From contig DJCM01000032.1 of NCBI GenBank assembly GCA_002430545.1, positions 11,414 to 38,772 of the forward strand: a stretch of 27,359 bases of DNA, written 5' to 3'. The translations under genes were made by a program, and so were the position numbers. This document shows, piece after piece, positions 1 through 8,451 of the stretch. The notes below the pieces were generated by a model. It had not been told where the DNA came from, did no database searches, and was given only the letters and a program-made list of their open reading frames with translations. Positions within the stretch are counted from its first letter, which is position 1; each line of letters begins with the position of its first letter. Source of the DNA: Flavobacteriaceae bacterium UBA5950. GTDB lineage: Bacteria > Bacteroidota > Bacteroidia > Flavobacteriales > Flavobacteriaceae.

Positions 1-873
1 GATATGCTATTCAACACCGAAGAGTCAGGTATTTATTTGTGTCGACGACTCTATCAATTTTTTGTTTATCCTGTGCTAACAGCTGAAATTGAATCCCAAA
101 TCATAGCACCTCTAGCACAAGTGTTTAGAGATAATGATCACTCTCTTATAGCTGTTCTGCGTGTGCTGCTTGGCAGCGAACACTTTTTCGATGCAGCAAT
201 ACCAAATAGCATAATCAAATCTCCGCTCGATTATAATATGGGTATGCTGAAAGAACTCGAAATTACATCTGGTTATCGTACACACTGGGATGGGAATGTA
301 GTACACTATGAACAATTTAATCCCAATCACCCTGCTTTTTTGGAGCAAGAGATCGATCAAACAACACTCGCCTATAACCTTTTTGGGCAAAACCTGCATT
401 GGAGCAACTATAACCAAGGGATGCAACTCTTTACGCCTCCTAATGTTTCTGGGTGGCCTGCTTTTTACCAGGAGCCGGTTTATGATATGTTTTGGATCAA
501 CTCATCGACGATCAAATCGAGAAAACAAGCTGCTCATTGGTTTCGATGGGGACTTTGGCTTTACAGCTACGAAGATGAAGGAGTGTTCCTGAAGTACAAC
601 TTGCACAACTATTTGAGTACCTATCGAAATCCTGCCAATTTTGAAGATTTTTTTAATGAGTTCAACGAGCGCCTATGTGGAGCCCCAGTCGATAGCTCCA
701 CATATGAAATGCTAAAAAATGAGCTGCTTGGCAATATGAACGAAATGCACTGGGAGGAGTACATCAATGCCTTTTTGGATGATCCATCTAAAGAAAATCT
801 AAGCTCGATTCAATGGCGGTTTGATAACGTATTGTTTAAGTTTTTTGAACTTTCAGTCTATCACATACACTAG
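1..873 (+). CDS. DUF1800 family protein, 3' part (5' end outside window)
   Basis: The reading frame is open from the first base (codon GAT), so the gene enters from the left, and the ATG at 4 is probably internal. About 290 C-terminal codons are present. The segment CRRLYQFFVYP near the start and FTPPNVSGWPAF at codons 144-155 are typical of the C-terminal half of DUF1800 proteins. These are usually encoded next to DUF1501 proteins in Bacteroidota and Planctomycetes, as here: the stop lies 3 bases before the DUF1501 start. The biochemical role of DUF1800 is not established. Genetic linkage and the exported partner suggest a joint extracytoplasmic function. The N-terminal half, where a signal peptide would lie, cannot be judged. 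Family call is firm; function is unknown. Confidence 0.88.
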   Translation, partial: DMLFNTEESGIYLCRRLYQFFVYPVLTAEIESQIIAPLAQVFRDNDHSLIAVLRVLLGSEHFFDAAIPNSIIKSPLDYNMGMLKELEITSGYRTHWDGNVVHYEQFNPNHPAFLEQEIDQTTLAYNLFGQNLHWSNYNQGMQLFTPPNVSGWPAFYQEPVYDMFWINSSTIKSRKQAAHWFRWGLWLYSYEDEGVFLKYNLHNYLSTYRNPANFEDFFNEFNERLCGAPVDSSTYEMLKNELLGNMNEMHWEEYINAFLDDPSKENLSSIQWRFDNVLFKFFELSVYHIH

Positions 874-876
874 GTT

Positions 877-2406
877 ATGAAGAGAAGGTCATTTTTACAT
901 AAACTCAGTCATGCAGCAGCAGCACCAATCGTGTTGCCAAACATACTATATCACGCACTGGCGCAGCAATCAGGGTCTTTTCTGTCAAACACAAACGAAC
1001 CTGGTCGGATATTGGTCCTCATCAAATTGGATGGAGGAAATGATGGGCTCAACACTGTTATTCCACTCAATCAACTAAGTGAGCTACAGCAAGCAAGACC
1101 ACATGTGATGCTACCTGACGAGTCCATTATCGATCTTGGAAACGGTTCTTTGGGACTACACCCCGAACTGTCAGGATTTAAAAGTTTATATGACGAACAA
1201 CGTCTTAAAATCATACAAAATATAGGTTACGAACAACCCGATTTTTCTCATTTTCGATCGATGGATATTTGGCAAAGCGCATCAGATTCTGATGAATTTT
1301 TAAACTCGGGATGGATTGGTCGCTTTATCGAATCGGAACATCCAGATTGGCCAACAGCTTACCCAAACCAGAACTACCCAGATCCATTATCAATCGAATT
1401 GGGTGGAGGTGGTTCGTCGATACTCTTTACTGGGAACCAGTCTTTTACAAGTTATTTGACAACAAATCCAGATGGTTTTCACGAGGATATTCTTTTTAAC
1501 CCAAATGCAGTATACCCTGATAATAATGTGAGTGTAAAATTGCGATATATCGATCTTGTCAAACATCAGTCCAACGAATATGCGAGCACAGTCAAGTCTG
1601 CCTTTGAAAAGTCTTCGCTTGCACATGCCTACGAAGACAGTGATTTTGGAGAGCAGTTTGATATCATGACTCGTCTGATTTTGGGTGGTTTAAACACTCG
1701 AATATACTCGGTTACTCTGGGTGGTTTTGACACACATGACACCCAAGTAGACATATCAGATCATACCAAAGGAGAGCATGCATACTTATTAAATGAGCTC
1801 AACGATAATGTGTTAAAGTTCTTTCAAAACCTAGATGAAGTCGGCAGAAGTGATGATGTCTTGTGTATGACGTTCTCTGAATTTGGACGAACAATTGTCT
1901 CCAATGGCTCGAGAGGAACAGATCATGGTACAGCTGCACCCCTATTCATCTTTGGCAACAGAGTCAATACAGAAATTATGGGTGAAAACCCTGTAATCCC
2001 AAAAGGAGTGCGATGGGAAGACAACCTCGAATCAGAATTTGATTATCGATCTATATATGCTACAGTGATTGATCAATGGCTAAACACGAATAATGGCAAA
2101 TCAGAGTCCGTCCTTGGGCGACAGTTTGACCAATTTGAACTCCTTCGATCTGACAACGATGCAGACCGATGGATTTTATTCCCAAACCCTGTAATTGATG
2201 TTTTCAAAATTGGCGTTCCCAAAAAGGTTTCAAGTTTTTACTATCAAATTTATGATCTGAATGGTAGGCGATACGATGAAGGAAATGCGACTGTAAGCCC
2301 ATCAAAAGTGTACCCTATTTCGACCGATAATTTACAGAAAGGATATTATCTGATTAACATTCGCCATCAAAGTGGTAACGAGGTATTAAAATTTTATAAA
2401 CAATAG
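877..2406 (+). CDS. DUF1501 family protein with T9SS C-terminal sorting domain
   Basis: A 509-residue exported protein. The leader KRRSFLHKL at residues 2-10, followed by an Ala-rich stretch ending near ALAQQ (about residue 31), resembles a twin-arginine signal, as is common in DUF1501 proteins. The DUF1501 core runs from about 44 to 425 and includes LDGGNDGLNT (51-60), FSEFGRT (333-339) and GTDHG (347-351). I recall the family being placed with the alkaline-phosphatase/sulfatase fold, which fits possible metal-binding motifs, but no substrate is known. From about residue 434 (LFPNPVIDVFKIG) to the Lys-rich end is a type A sorting domain, the tag that directs proteins through the type IX secretion system to the cell surface. 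It is probably co-transcribed with the upstream DUF1800 gene (3-base gap). A surface-associated hydrolase is plausible but unproven. Confidence 0.9.
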   Translation: MKRRSFLHKLSHAAAAPIVLPNILYHALAQQSGSFLSNTNEPGRILVLIKLDGGNDGLNTVIPLNQLSELQQARPHVMLPDESIIDLGNGSLGLHPELSGFKSLYDEQRLKIIQNIGYEQPDFSHFRSMDIWQSASDSDEFLNSGWIGRFIESEHPDWPTAYPNQNYPDPLSIELGGGGSSILFTGNQSFTSYLTTNPDGFHEDILFNPNAVYPDNNVSVKLRYIDLVKHQSNEYASTVKSAFEKSSLAHAYEDSDFGEQFDIMTRLILGGLNTRIYSVTLGGFDTHDTQVDISDHTKGEHAYLLNELNDNVLKFFQNLDEVGRSDDVLCMTFSEFGRTIVSNGSRGTDHGTAAPLFIFGNRVNTEIMGENPVIPKGVRWEDNLESEFDYRSIYATVIDQWLNTNNGKSESVLGRQFDQFELLRSDNDADRWILFPNPVIDVFKIGVPKKVSSFYYQIYDLNGRRYDEGNATVSPSKVYPISTDNLQKGYYLINIRHQSGNEVLKFYKQ

Positions 2407-2424
2407 CATTTTCCTAAATTGTTT

Positions 2425-2458
2425 TTTTATAACTTTATTACCAATAATTGTTATAAAA
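2425..2458. repeat. 9-bp inverted repeat ending on a start codon
   Basis: TTTTATAAC (2425-2433) and GTTATAAAA (2450-2458) are perfect inverted copies separated by 16 bases. They lie in the 51-base gap between the DUF1501 stop and the next start, and the last A of the right arm is the A of that ATG. It could be an operator dyad or an mRNA hairpin masking the start. It is AT-rich, so chance is not excluded. No T-run follows it on the + strand, so it is not a standard terminator for the upstream gene. Confidence 0.4.
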
Positions 2459-3531
2459 TGAACAAAATTGCAGTATTTGGTCTTGGTAAAGTAGGCACGT
2501 TGGTTGGGATATTGTTAAGCGATCAGTTTTCGGTAATTGGTTATGACATCCATCCACCCTACTATGGAATAGCATTGCCATTTGATCACAAAACCCTTGA
2601 TATCAGAAGGGTCGATAACATCAAACATGCCCTGGAGAATGTTGATGCAGTGGTTTCTGCGCTACCCTATTTTTTGAATAAACATATTGCCGAAATCGCA
2701 CACCGAAAGGGAGTTCATTATTTCGATTTGACTGAAGATGTGAGCACCATGCGACACATAGAGTCGCTTTCAAATCAATCAATATCTGTGTTGGCACCAC
2801 AATGTGGTTTAGCTCCTGGATTTATTGGCATCATTGGTGGCGAACTAGCAGGTCAATTTGATGATCTTAGAGACATAGAGTTGCGAGTGGGAGCTTTGCC
2901 TCGCTATCCAAATGGTCAGCTCGCATATTCTTTTACGTGGTCGCCAACAGGCGTGATTAATGAGTACCTCAACGACGCAGAAGCAATCCACAACGGCAAT
3001 CGAAAAAATGTACCTTCACTCGAGGGCTTTGAGTATATGAACATCGAAGGTCAAGAATATGAAGCCTTTACAACCTCGGGAGGTCTTGGGACCATGTGCT
3101 CGACCTATGAGGGAAAGGTAGATACCCTTAACTACAAAACCATTCGATACCCAGGGCATGGAAAACTCATGCGTTTTTTGATGTATGAAATGGTAATGAA
3201 AGAAGATTTGGAACAGCTCGAAAAAATATTGACAAATGCCAAACCACCAGTCGAGGAAGATCTCGTTCATGTCTATGCTGTTGTTGAAGGGAAAATACAT
3301 GGTGAAATGCGTAGAAAGGAGTTTTTTCAGACCTATTTTCCTATCGAAATCCATGGGAAACTTTGGAGAGCCATATCTTGGACAACTGCAGCATCAATCG
3401 CAGCAGTGGTCGAATTGGTTGCTGCTTCGAAATTACCACAAAAAGGATTTATCAAACAAGAAATGATTCCTTTATCTGATTTTTATTCAACTGAAAATGG
3501 TGCCTTGTTACAACCTAAATCACAATCATGA
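2458..3531 (+). CDS. saccharopine dehydrogenase family oxidoreductase (possible lysine-degradation enzyme)
   Basis: The frame is open from a TTG at 2419, but the ATG at 2458 is the likely start because it puts the Rossmann strand and dinucleotide motif GLGKVG at residues 8-13, where the family expects it. That gives 357 residues. Residues 1-120 form the NAD(P)-binding half, CGLAPGF lies near 120, and the C-terminal half matches the saccharopine dehydrogenase C-terminal domain. The family includes saccharopine dehydrogenase and lysine 6-dehydrogenase, both acting on lysine-derived substrates. The stop overlaps the next gene's start (ATGA), implying translational coupling to a DUF1338/HglS-like protein acting on 2-oxoadipate. 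I infer a role in lysine catabolism. Whether it is a lysine 6-dehydrogenase or a saccharopine dehydrogenase cannot be settled from motifs. Confidence 0.85.
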   Translation: MNKIAVFGLGKVGTLVGILLSDQFSVIGYDIHPPYYGIALPFDHKTLDIRRVDNIKHALENVDAVVSALPYFLNKHIAEIAHRKGVHYFDLTEDVSTMRHIESLSNQSISVLAPQCGLAPGFIGIIGGELAGQFDDLRDIELRVGALPRYPNGQLAYSFTWSPTGVINEYLNDAEAIHNGNRKNVPSLEGFEYMNIEGQEYEAFTTSGGLGTMCSTYEGKVDTLNYKTIRYPGHGKLMRFLMYEMVMKEDLEQLEKILTNAKPPVEEDLVHVYAVVEGKIHGEMRRKEFFQTYFPIEIHGKLWRAISWTTAASIAAVVELVAASKLPQKGFIKQEMIPLSDFYSTENGALLQPKSQS

Positions 3532-4439
3532 ATTTCTCTAACAACACACCACTCAACAAAATACTCAATGGGTTATTTATCCCCTACGCCGAGCGAGTGC
3601 CAGATGTAAAAACCATCACAACTGCAATGAAAGGCATCGGGTTAATTTCGAAACAAGAGGACATTGTCAATGACCATATTGCATTTCGGACTTTGGGTGT
3701 TCCAAACCTTGGCATTGCCTCATTTGAAAAGATTTTTTTACATCATGGCTACACCAAACAAGATCATTATTTTTTTCCAAAAAAGAAATTGGATGCTTAC
3801 TGGTATAAACCTCCTCATGATCATTATCCTCGTGTTTTTATCAGTGAATTAAAAGTGGATGCACTCTCAACAACTGCGCAAGACATTATCTACAGCTACT
3901 CCAAAGAGATTGAAAAAGACCCCATAGAAGAAATTTACTTGGATGATGCTGAAGCAGTCGTTGATTTTCTTCATCAGGCACTTTGGAAATTGCCAAGCCT
4001 AAACGATTACAAAACACTGCTCAAAGAGTCTGAATATGGGGCCTGGGTGATCTATAATCGTTATTACTTAAACCATTACACCATAAGCATACATGAGTTG
4101 CCATCCCCTTACAATGATCTAGAATTTTTTAACAAATTCTTACAATCGATTGGTGTGATCCTCAACGATGCTGGAGGTGAAATCAAAACAAGTCGAGACA
4201 AATTACTTCGCCAAAGCAGTACGATAGCACAGTCTGTAGAAGCATCTTTTGAAAATGGCGAAACTGCTGAAATTGCAGGCAGTTATGTCGAATTTGCCGA
4301 ACGCTTGCCTCTACCCGCATTTGCCAATCTTCCAAAGGAAAAACTGACCAACGCACATCGTCGCGAGGGGTTTGAAACAGCAAATGCCGACAAGATTTTT
4401 GAAAGCACTTTTAGCGATCAAATCAATAAGAATTTGTAG
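3528..4439 (+). CDS. DUF1338 family protein, HglS-like 2-oxoadipate dioxygenase/decarboxylase
   Basis: A 303-residue cytoplasmic protein of the DUF1338 (VOC-superfamily) family. The characterised bacterial member, HglS of Pseudomonas putida, is an Fe(II) enzyme converting 2-oxoadipate to D-2-hydroxyglutarate in lysine catabolism. Visible conserved features are DHIAFRT at residues 49-55, with His50 and Arg54 spaced like the first metal His and substrate-binding Arg of HglS, NHYTIS with His183 as probable second ligand, and YVEFAERLP with Glu255 as probable third ligand. It overlaps the preceding saccharopine-dehydrogenase-family gene by 4 bases and ends 2 bases before the convergent bshA stop. 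It is shorter than HglS (about 460 residues as I recall) but close to the short DUF1338 forms. Family is firm; the exact reaction is inferred from residues and context. Confidence 0.85.
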   Translation: MNFSNNTPLNKILNGLFIPYAERVPDVKTITTAMKGIGLISKQEDIVNDHIAFRTLGVPNLGIASFEKIFLHHGYTKQDHYFFPKKKLDAYWYKPPHDHYPRVFISELKVDALSTTAQDIIYSYSKEIEKDPIEEIYLDDAEAVVDFLHQALWKLPSLNDYKTLLKESEYGAWVIYNRYYLNHYTISIHELPSPYNDLEFFNKFLQSIGVILNDAGGEIKTSRDKLLRQSSTIAQSVEASFENGETAEIAGSYVEFAERLPLPAFANLPKEKLTNAHRREGFETANADKIFESTFSDQINKNL

Positions 4440-4456
4440 TCCTATTGAAGTGCTTT
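4402..4456. terminator. candidate bidirectional terminator inside two convergent gene ends
   Basis: AAAGCACTT (4402-4410) and AAGTGCTTT (4448-4456) are perfect 9-bp inverted copies flanking the 2-base gap between the convergent DUF1338 and bshA stops. A second pair, CAAAT (4419-4423) and ATTTG (4432-4436), nests inside. On the + strand the right arm runs into a five-T tract. The 37-base loop is long for a standard intrinsic terminator. Both arms are coding sequence, so any terminator must sit within the gene ends. Confidence 0.4.
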
Positions 4457-5563
4457 TTGATAAATGTCGATATAGGAAGGAATAATTTTTTGAATATCAA
4501 ATACCTTAGCTCTTGCAAAAGCAGCATCTTTGAATTGGGTTAACTTATTGTCGTCGCTCAATAATTCTATTGCATAATCTGCCATTGTATCTACGTCTCT
4601 ATGAGCAGTTAAAAATCCCGAAATGTTGTTTTCCACAACCTCAGGAATACCCCCTTCATTTGTAGCAATCACAGGTGTTCGTGCAGCCATTGCCTCCAAT
4701 GCTGCAAGCCCAAAACTTTCTTTTTGAGATGGGAGAAGGAACAAGTCGGACGAGCAAAGCATTCTATATACATTATTGGACTTACCCACAAAATCAACAG
4801 CATCAGACAATCCAAGTTCTTTGGTATATTCTTCTGCCAATTGCCTTTCAGGGCCATCTCCGGCTAAAATCAAGCGTGATTTGACCTTTTTATTAACTTT
4901 CGAAAAAACAGATAGGACATCTTGCACACGCTTAACTGGTCTAAAATTACTGACATGTGTAATCAAACGCTCATCTGGTTTTACAAGTTGTTCTCTCGAG
5001 CATGTATTTCGCAAACGCTCATATTTTTGGATATCAATAAAATTGGGAACCACATCAATTTCCCTATTGATAGTAAAGATATCCTTGGTATCATGCTTCA
5101 AACTTTTGGAAACACTTGTGACAACATCAGAGTTGTTGATACTGAATGTTACAGCAGGCTTATAAAATGGATGACTTCCAACCAGTGTGATGTCAGACCC
5201 ATGAAGTGTTGTCACAATTGGAATGTTGATTTGCAATTCTGCAAGCATCTGTTTTGCCATAAAGGCTGCATATGCATGAGGTATTGCGTAGTGCGCATGT
5301 AGAAGCTCTATTTTATGAAGCCTTACCATATCGACAAGAGCACTGGATAAGGCTAATTCGTAGGGTTGGTAGTGAAACAGTGGATAATCTGGCACATGAA
5401 CTTCATGAAAGTGTATTCGCTCCAAATCTGTGTCTAAACGAACAGGTTTTTTATATGCCATAAAATGAACGTGATGACCTCTTTTGGACAACTCAATTCC
5501 GAGTTCAGTAGCAACAACTCCACTACCACCAAATGTTGGGTAACATATAATTCCGATTCGCAT
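4442..5563 (-). CDS. bshA: N-acetyl-alpha-D-glucosaminyl L-malate synthase BshA
   Basis: A 373-residue GT4-family retaining glycosyltransferase. BshA joins GlcNAc from UDP-GlcNAc to L-malate, the first step of bacillithiol synthesis in the cytoplasm. The protein opens with MRIGIICYPTFGGSGVVATE, the characteristic BshA N terminus with its Gly-rich donor loop (GGSG at 12-15). HGSD lies at 121-124, and the GT4 EX7E motif runs from Glu282 to Glu290 in ESFGLAALE. Length matches characterised BshA. It is the last gene of a long leftward run, starting 2 bases after the GH3 hydrolase stop. The partners bshB and bshC are not in this window. It ends 2 bases from a convergent gene. Confidence 0.95.
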   Translation of the reverse strand: MRIGIICYPTFGGSGVVATELGIELSKRGHHVHFMAYKKPVRLDTDLERIHFHEVHVPDYPLFHYQPYELALSSALVDMVRLHKIELLHAHYAIPHAYAAFMAKQMLAELQINIPIVTTLHGSDITLVGSHPFYKPAVTFSINNSDVVTSVSKSLKHDTKDIFTINREIDVVPNFIDIQKYERLRNTCSREQLVKPDERLITHVSNFRPVKRVQDVLSVFSKVNKKVKSRLILAGDGPERQLAEEYTKELGLSDAVDFVGKSNNVYRMLCSSDLFLLPSQKESFGLAALEAMAARTPVIATNEGGIPEVVENNISGFLTAHRDVDTMADYAIELLSDDNKLTQFKDAAFARAKVFDIQKIIPSYIDIYQKALQ

Positions 5564-5565
5564 AG

Positions 5566-8433
5566 CTATTGAATGATTGCATTATAGATGACACGCTGTA
5601 TTTCTGAGCGCAGGTTTGTATCGATCAATTTTGTGTTATTCATGGTAGGATAAGTTCGATTTGATAAAAATACATAAACCAAGTCATGGTCTGGATCTGC
5701 CCAAGCAAATGTCCCTGTAAAACCAGAGTGACCAAAACTCTCATCAGAGGTACACAAACAGGTTGGGCCTGGGTCTTCAAACTGCTGTTTGTCAAATCCT
5801 ATACCTCTTCTATTATTCTCACTTTTATAGTATCTCTTGTTAAAATGGCTGATTGTAGAGGGCAAGAAAAATCGTTGTCCACCATATGAACCCCCCTGGA
5901 TAAACATTTGCATCACCTTGGCAACATCATTGGCATTGCTAAACAACCCAGCATGACCACCAACACCATTTTGCATGGCTGCTCCCATGTCATGCACATA
6001 ACCTTGAATTTCAGTATGTCGATAATAGTCATCGATTTCAGATGGTACGATCTGATCAACATTAACTTTGTTTAAAGGTAGATAGCCTAAAGATGATGCT
6101 CCAATTGGTTGATAGTATTCTTTATCTACGAGCATATCCATTCTCTGACCATAACGACCCTCAATATATTCTTTAAACATATAAAAAGGCAAATCGCTGT
6201 ATTTGTAATAAATAGAGTCTAATAAAGGACTATCAACAATCTCACCTTTCATTTCCTCTAGGTATTTAGTGCGCAGATACAAATCATCTGTCACTTGTAC
6301 TTTATGTCTCTTTTTTTGTTTTTTACGATAAAGTTTCTTGCTTGGAACATCTGTGTTGTCACGCAAGGTATTTTGATAAAAAGGCAGCCAGGGCTGAATG
6401 CCTGCATGATGAGAAAACAAGGCTTGAAAATTCATTTGTGCTTTGTTCGATTCACTATATCGCTCCAACAAGCTTGAAATTGGCGTTGTCAGAAACAAAG
6501 AATCCCTTTCGTGCTCACTCATTGCCAAAGGAACAGAAGCCAAAATTTTTGTCACTGATGCCAAATCATATCGATGAAACCACTGTATGGGTGTTTGATT
6601 TGCATATCGCATATGACCAAACGACTTGTGATAGATCACCTTTCCTGATTTTGCAATCAAAATTTGCATGCCAGGGGCAATACTATCCTTGATGGCTTGA
6701 TTAGCCATTACATCAATGTTTTGCAACACCTTCTTATCCATCCCAACCTGATGGGGATGACCATATGAAAGACGCTCCAATGGCTTGATATCTAAGCCAC
6801 TACCCTGAGCATAAGACCCAATCGGGACTGGAAGCTTTCCATTTGCACCTAGTCCCCCAAAAACCAACTGTGCAGCTTTGGACTGAAATATTGAACCATT
6901 TTGATACGCAAGCACAACAGATTCACAAGCATCTAATGGGAGTTTTAATAGACTATATGGATTGGCAAAAGTCACCAAATTCACCTTTGTTTGCGCACAC
7001 AATTCTTTGAGCTTTTCAATCACATCTTGACTCAGTTTGTGTTTGACAAAAGGCGAATGGTCTGGTTGGTGCAAGCCAACGATTATATGTGTATAATCTT
7101 TGTGATTCGCCAACATTTCAGTTAGACTCAACTCCTCGATTGATGTATAATGTCTCATTCTGTCAAGAAAATAATCACTTGTGGCCTCGCCTATTTTTAC
7201 ATAAGCAATGTTTGCATTTTCAAACTGCTGGATCGGAAGTATTTGATTTTTGTTTTGGATCACTGTTAGAGATGCCTCTGCCAGTTGGTGGTTGAGTTTG
7301 GCTGTATCAGAAGACTCAATATCTTGATGTAAAGAATCACCAAGGACCAATTTTGATTCATGCAGTTTTGCATCAAACTTTGCATTGAGAATTTTTTTGA
7401 CTGAATGTGCCAAACGCTCTTCAGTAATTTCTCCCGAGACATAAGAATTGTGAATATCCTCAAATGCAATTGGCAAATCGTCTGGAATTAAAAGCAAATC
7501 TGCTCCTGCCAAAAACGAACCCAGTGATGATGATTGGTTTCCACTGTAATCTGAAACACCTTTCATATTTAAAGCATCAGTGACGACTAAACCATCAAAC
7601 CCAAATTCTTTAACCAATAAATCATGTATGATTGAAGGGGATAAAGATGAAGGCAATCCTTTGGTTTGTTCTAGCATAGGCACCTCCAAATGACCTACCA
7701 TCACAGAAAAAACACCTTCATTGATAAGTGTTTTGAAGGGGTATAACTCGATTCTGTTCAGATGGTTTATATCATGATTCACCAAAGGCAGCGAATGATG
7801 CGAATCTGTTGAGGTATTGCCATGACCAGGAAAGTGTTTGATGCTTGTCATAAGCCCCCCATCTTGCATCCCTCGAATAAGCATGCTCCCTTTTTGGCTA
7901 ACCAACTTTGGGTCTGAACCAAATGAACGCAATCCTATCACAGGGTTTTTGGAGTTGGTATTTACATCAACCACAGGTGCAAAATTGAGATGAACCCCTA
8001 CGCGCCTTTGACGATTGGCCATCGACTGACCAAGCTGATAGAGAAGACTATCGTTTTGAATGGCTCCCAAGGTCATTTGAAAAGGAAAAGGAGATACATC
8101 ACTGATGCGCATGGCCATCCCCCACTCTGCGTCCATTGCAATCAGTAGTGGAACTGAACTTATATTTTGGAATTCGTTTGTCAAACGCACTTGCTCTGCT
8201 ATTGTCCCCTTTGAAAAAATGATTCCGCCAAGATGATACTTTTCGATAGCAGAAATGGCTTTTTGATAATGATTTTGATCTCCTTGTGAGAAAACCATCG
8301 GCATAAACAATTGCCCTATTTTTTGTTCCAAAGTCAACGACTGATAAGTGCTGTCAACCCAGTTCTGTTTTGGTTGTGCGAAAAGTAGGTTCGTCATTAA
8401 AATCGTGAGCAATATTTGCTTGTAACAAATCAT
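5566..8433 (-). CDS. two-domain exported enzyme: GH3 beta-N-acetylglucosaminidase fused to a beta-lactamase-type serine hydrolase
   Basis: A 955-residue protein from the ATG at 8433. The frame extends to a TTG at 8448, but the ATG gives a clean signal peptide (ICYKQILLTILMTNLLFAQ). Residues about 30-350 are a NagZ-like GH3 domain with KHFPGHG (199-205), the Asp/His dyad of the DSH motif (Asp210, His212) and nucleophile Asp286 in VVTDALNM. About 375-555 resembles a GH3 C-terminal region. Residues about 570-950 are a class C beta-lactamase/penicillin-binding-protein-like domain with Ser626-x-x-Lys629, Tyr745 in YSD, and HSG beginning at His902. A Lys/Arg-rich insertion lies near 698-710. Both active sites look intact. 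A periplasmic role in trimming muropeptides (GlcNAc removal plus peptide or ester hydrolysis) is likely. Its neighbours are bshA and the conserved 160-aa gene. Confidence 0.92.
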   Translation of the reverse strand: MICYKQILLTILMTNLLFAQPKQNWVDSTYQSLTLEQKIGQLFMPMVFSQGDQNHYQKAISAIEKYHLGGIIFSKGTIAEQVRLTNEFQNISSVPLLIAMDAEWGMAMRISDVSPFPFQMTLGAIQNDSLLYQLGQSMANRQRRVGVHLNFAPVVDVNTNSKNPVIGLRSFGSDPKLVSQKGSMLIRGMQDGGLMTSIKHFPGHGNTSTDSHHSLPLVNHDINHLNRIELYPFKTLINEGVFSVMVGHLEVPMLEQTKGLPSSLSPSIIHDLLVKEFGFDGLVVTDALNMKGVSDYSGNQSSSLGSFLAGADLLLIPDDLPIAFEDIHNSYVSGEITEERLAHSVKKILNAKFDAKLHESKLVLGDSLHQDIESSDTAKLNHQLAEASLTVIQNKNQILPIQQFENANIAYVKIGEATSDYFLDRMRHYTSIEELSLTEMLANHKDYTHIIVGLHQPDHSPFVKHKLSQDVIEKLKELCAQTKVNLVTFANPYSLLKLPLDACESVVLAYQNGSIFQSKAAQLVFGGLGANGKLPVPIGSYAQGSGLDIKPLERLSYGHPHQVGMDKKVLQNIDVMANQAIKDSIAPGMQILIAKSGKVIYHKSFGHMRYANQTPIQWFHRYDLASVTKILASVPLAMSEHERDSLFLTTPISSLLERYSESNKAQMNFQALFSHHAGIQPWLPFYQNTLRDNTDVPSKKLYRKKQKKRHKVQVTDDLYLRTKYLEEMKGEIVDSPLLDSIYYKYSDLPFYMFKEYIEGRYGQRMDMLVDKEYYQPIGASSLGYLPLNKVNVDQIVPSEIDDYYRHTEIQGYVHDMGAAMQNGVGGHAGLFSNANDVAKVMQMFIQGGSYGGQRFFLPSTISHFNKRYYKSENNRRGIGFDKQQFEDPGPTCLCTSDESFGHSGFTGTFAWADPDHDLVYVFLSNRTYPTMNNTKLIDTNLRSEIQRVIYNAIIQ

Positions 8434-8451
8434 ATGATAAAAGTACAAAAG

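Noticed and set aside
2419..2457. TTG start for the saccharopine-dehydrogenase-family gene
   Set aside because: It would add 13 residues before a Rossmann motif that normally begins within a few residues of the N terminus.
4776..5302. Overlapping + strand frames of about 126-129 codons opposite bshA
   Set aside because: They lie fully antisense to bshA, which has intact GT4 motifs; Ser/Cys/Leu-rich shadow translations only.
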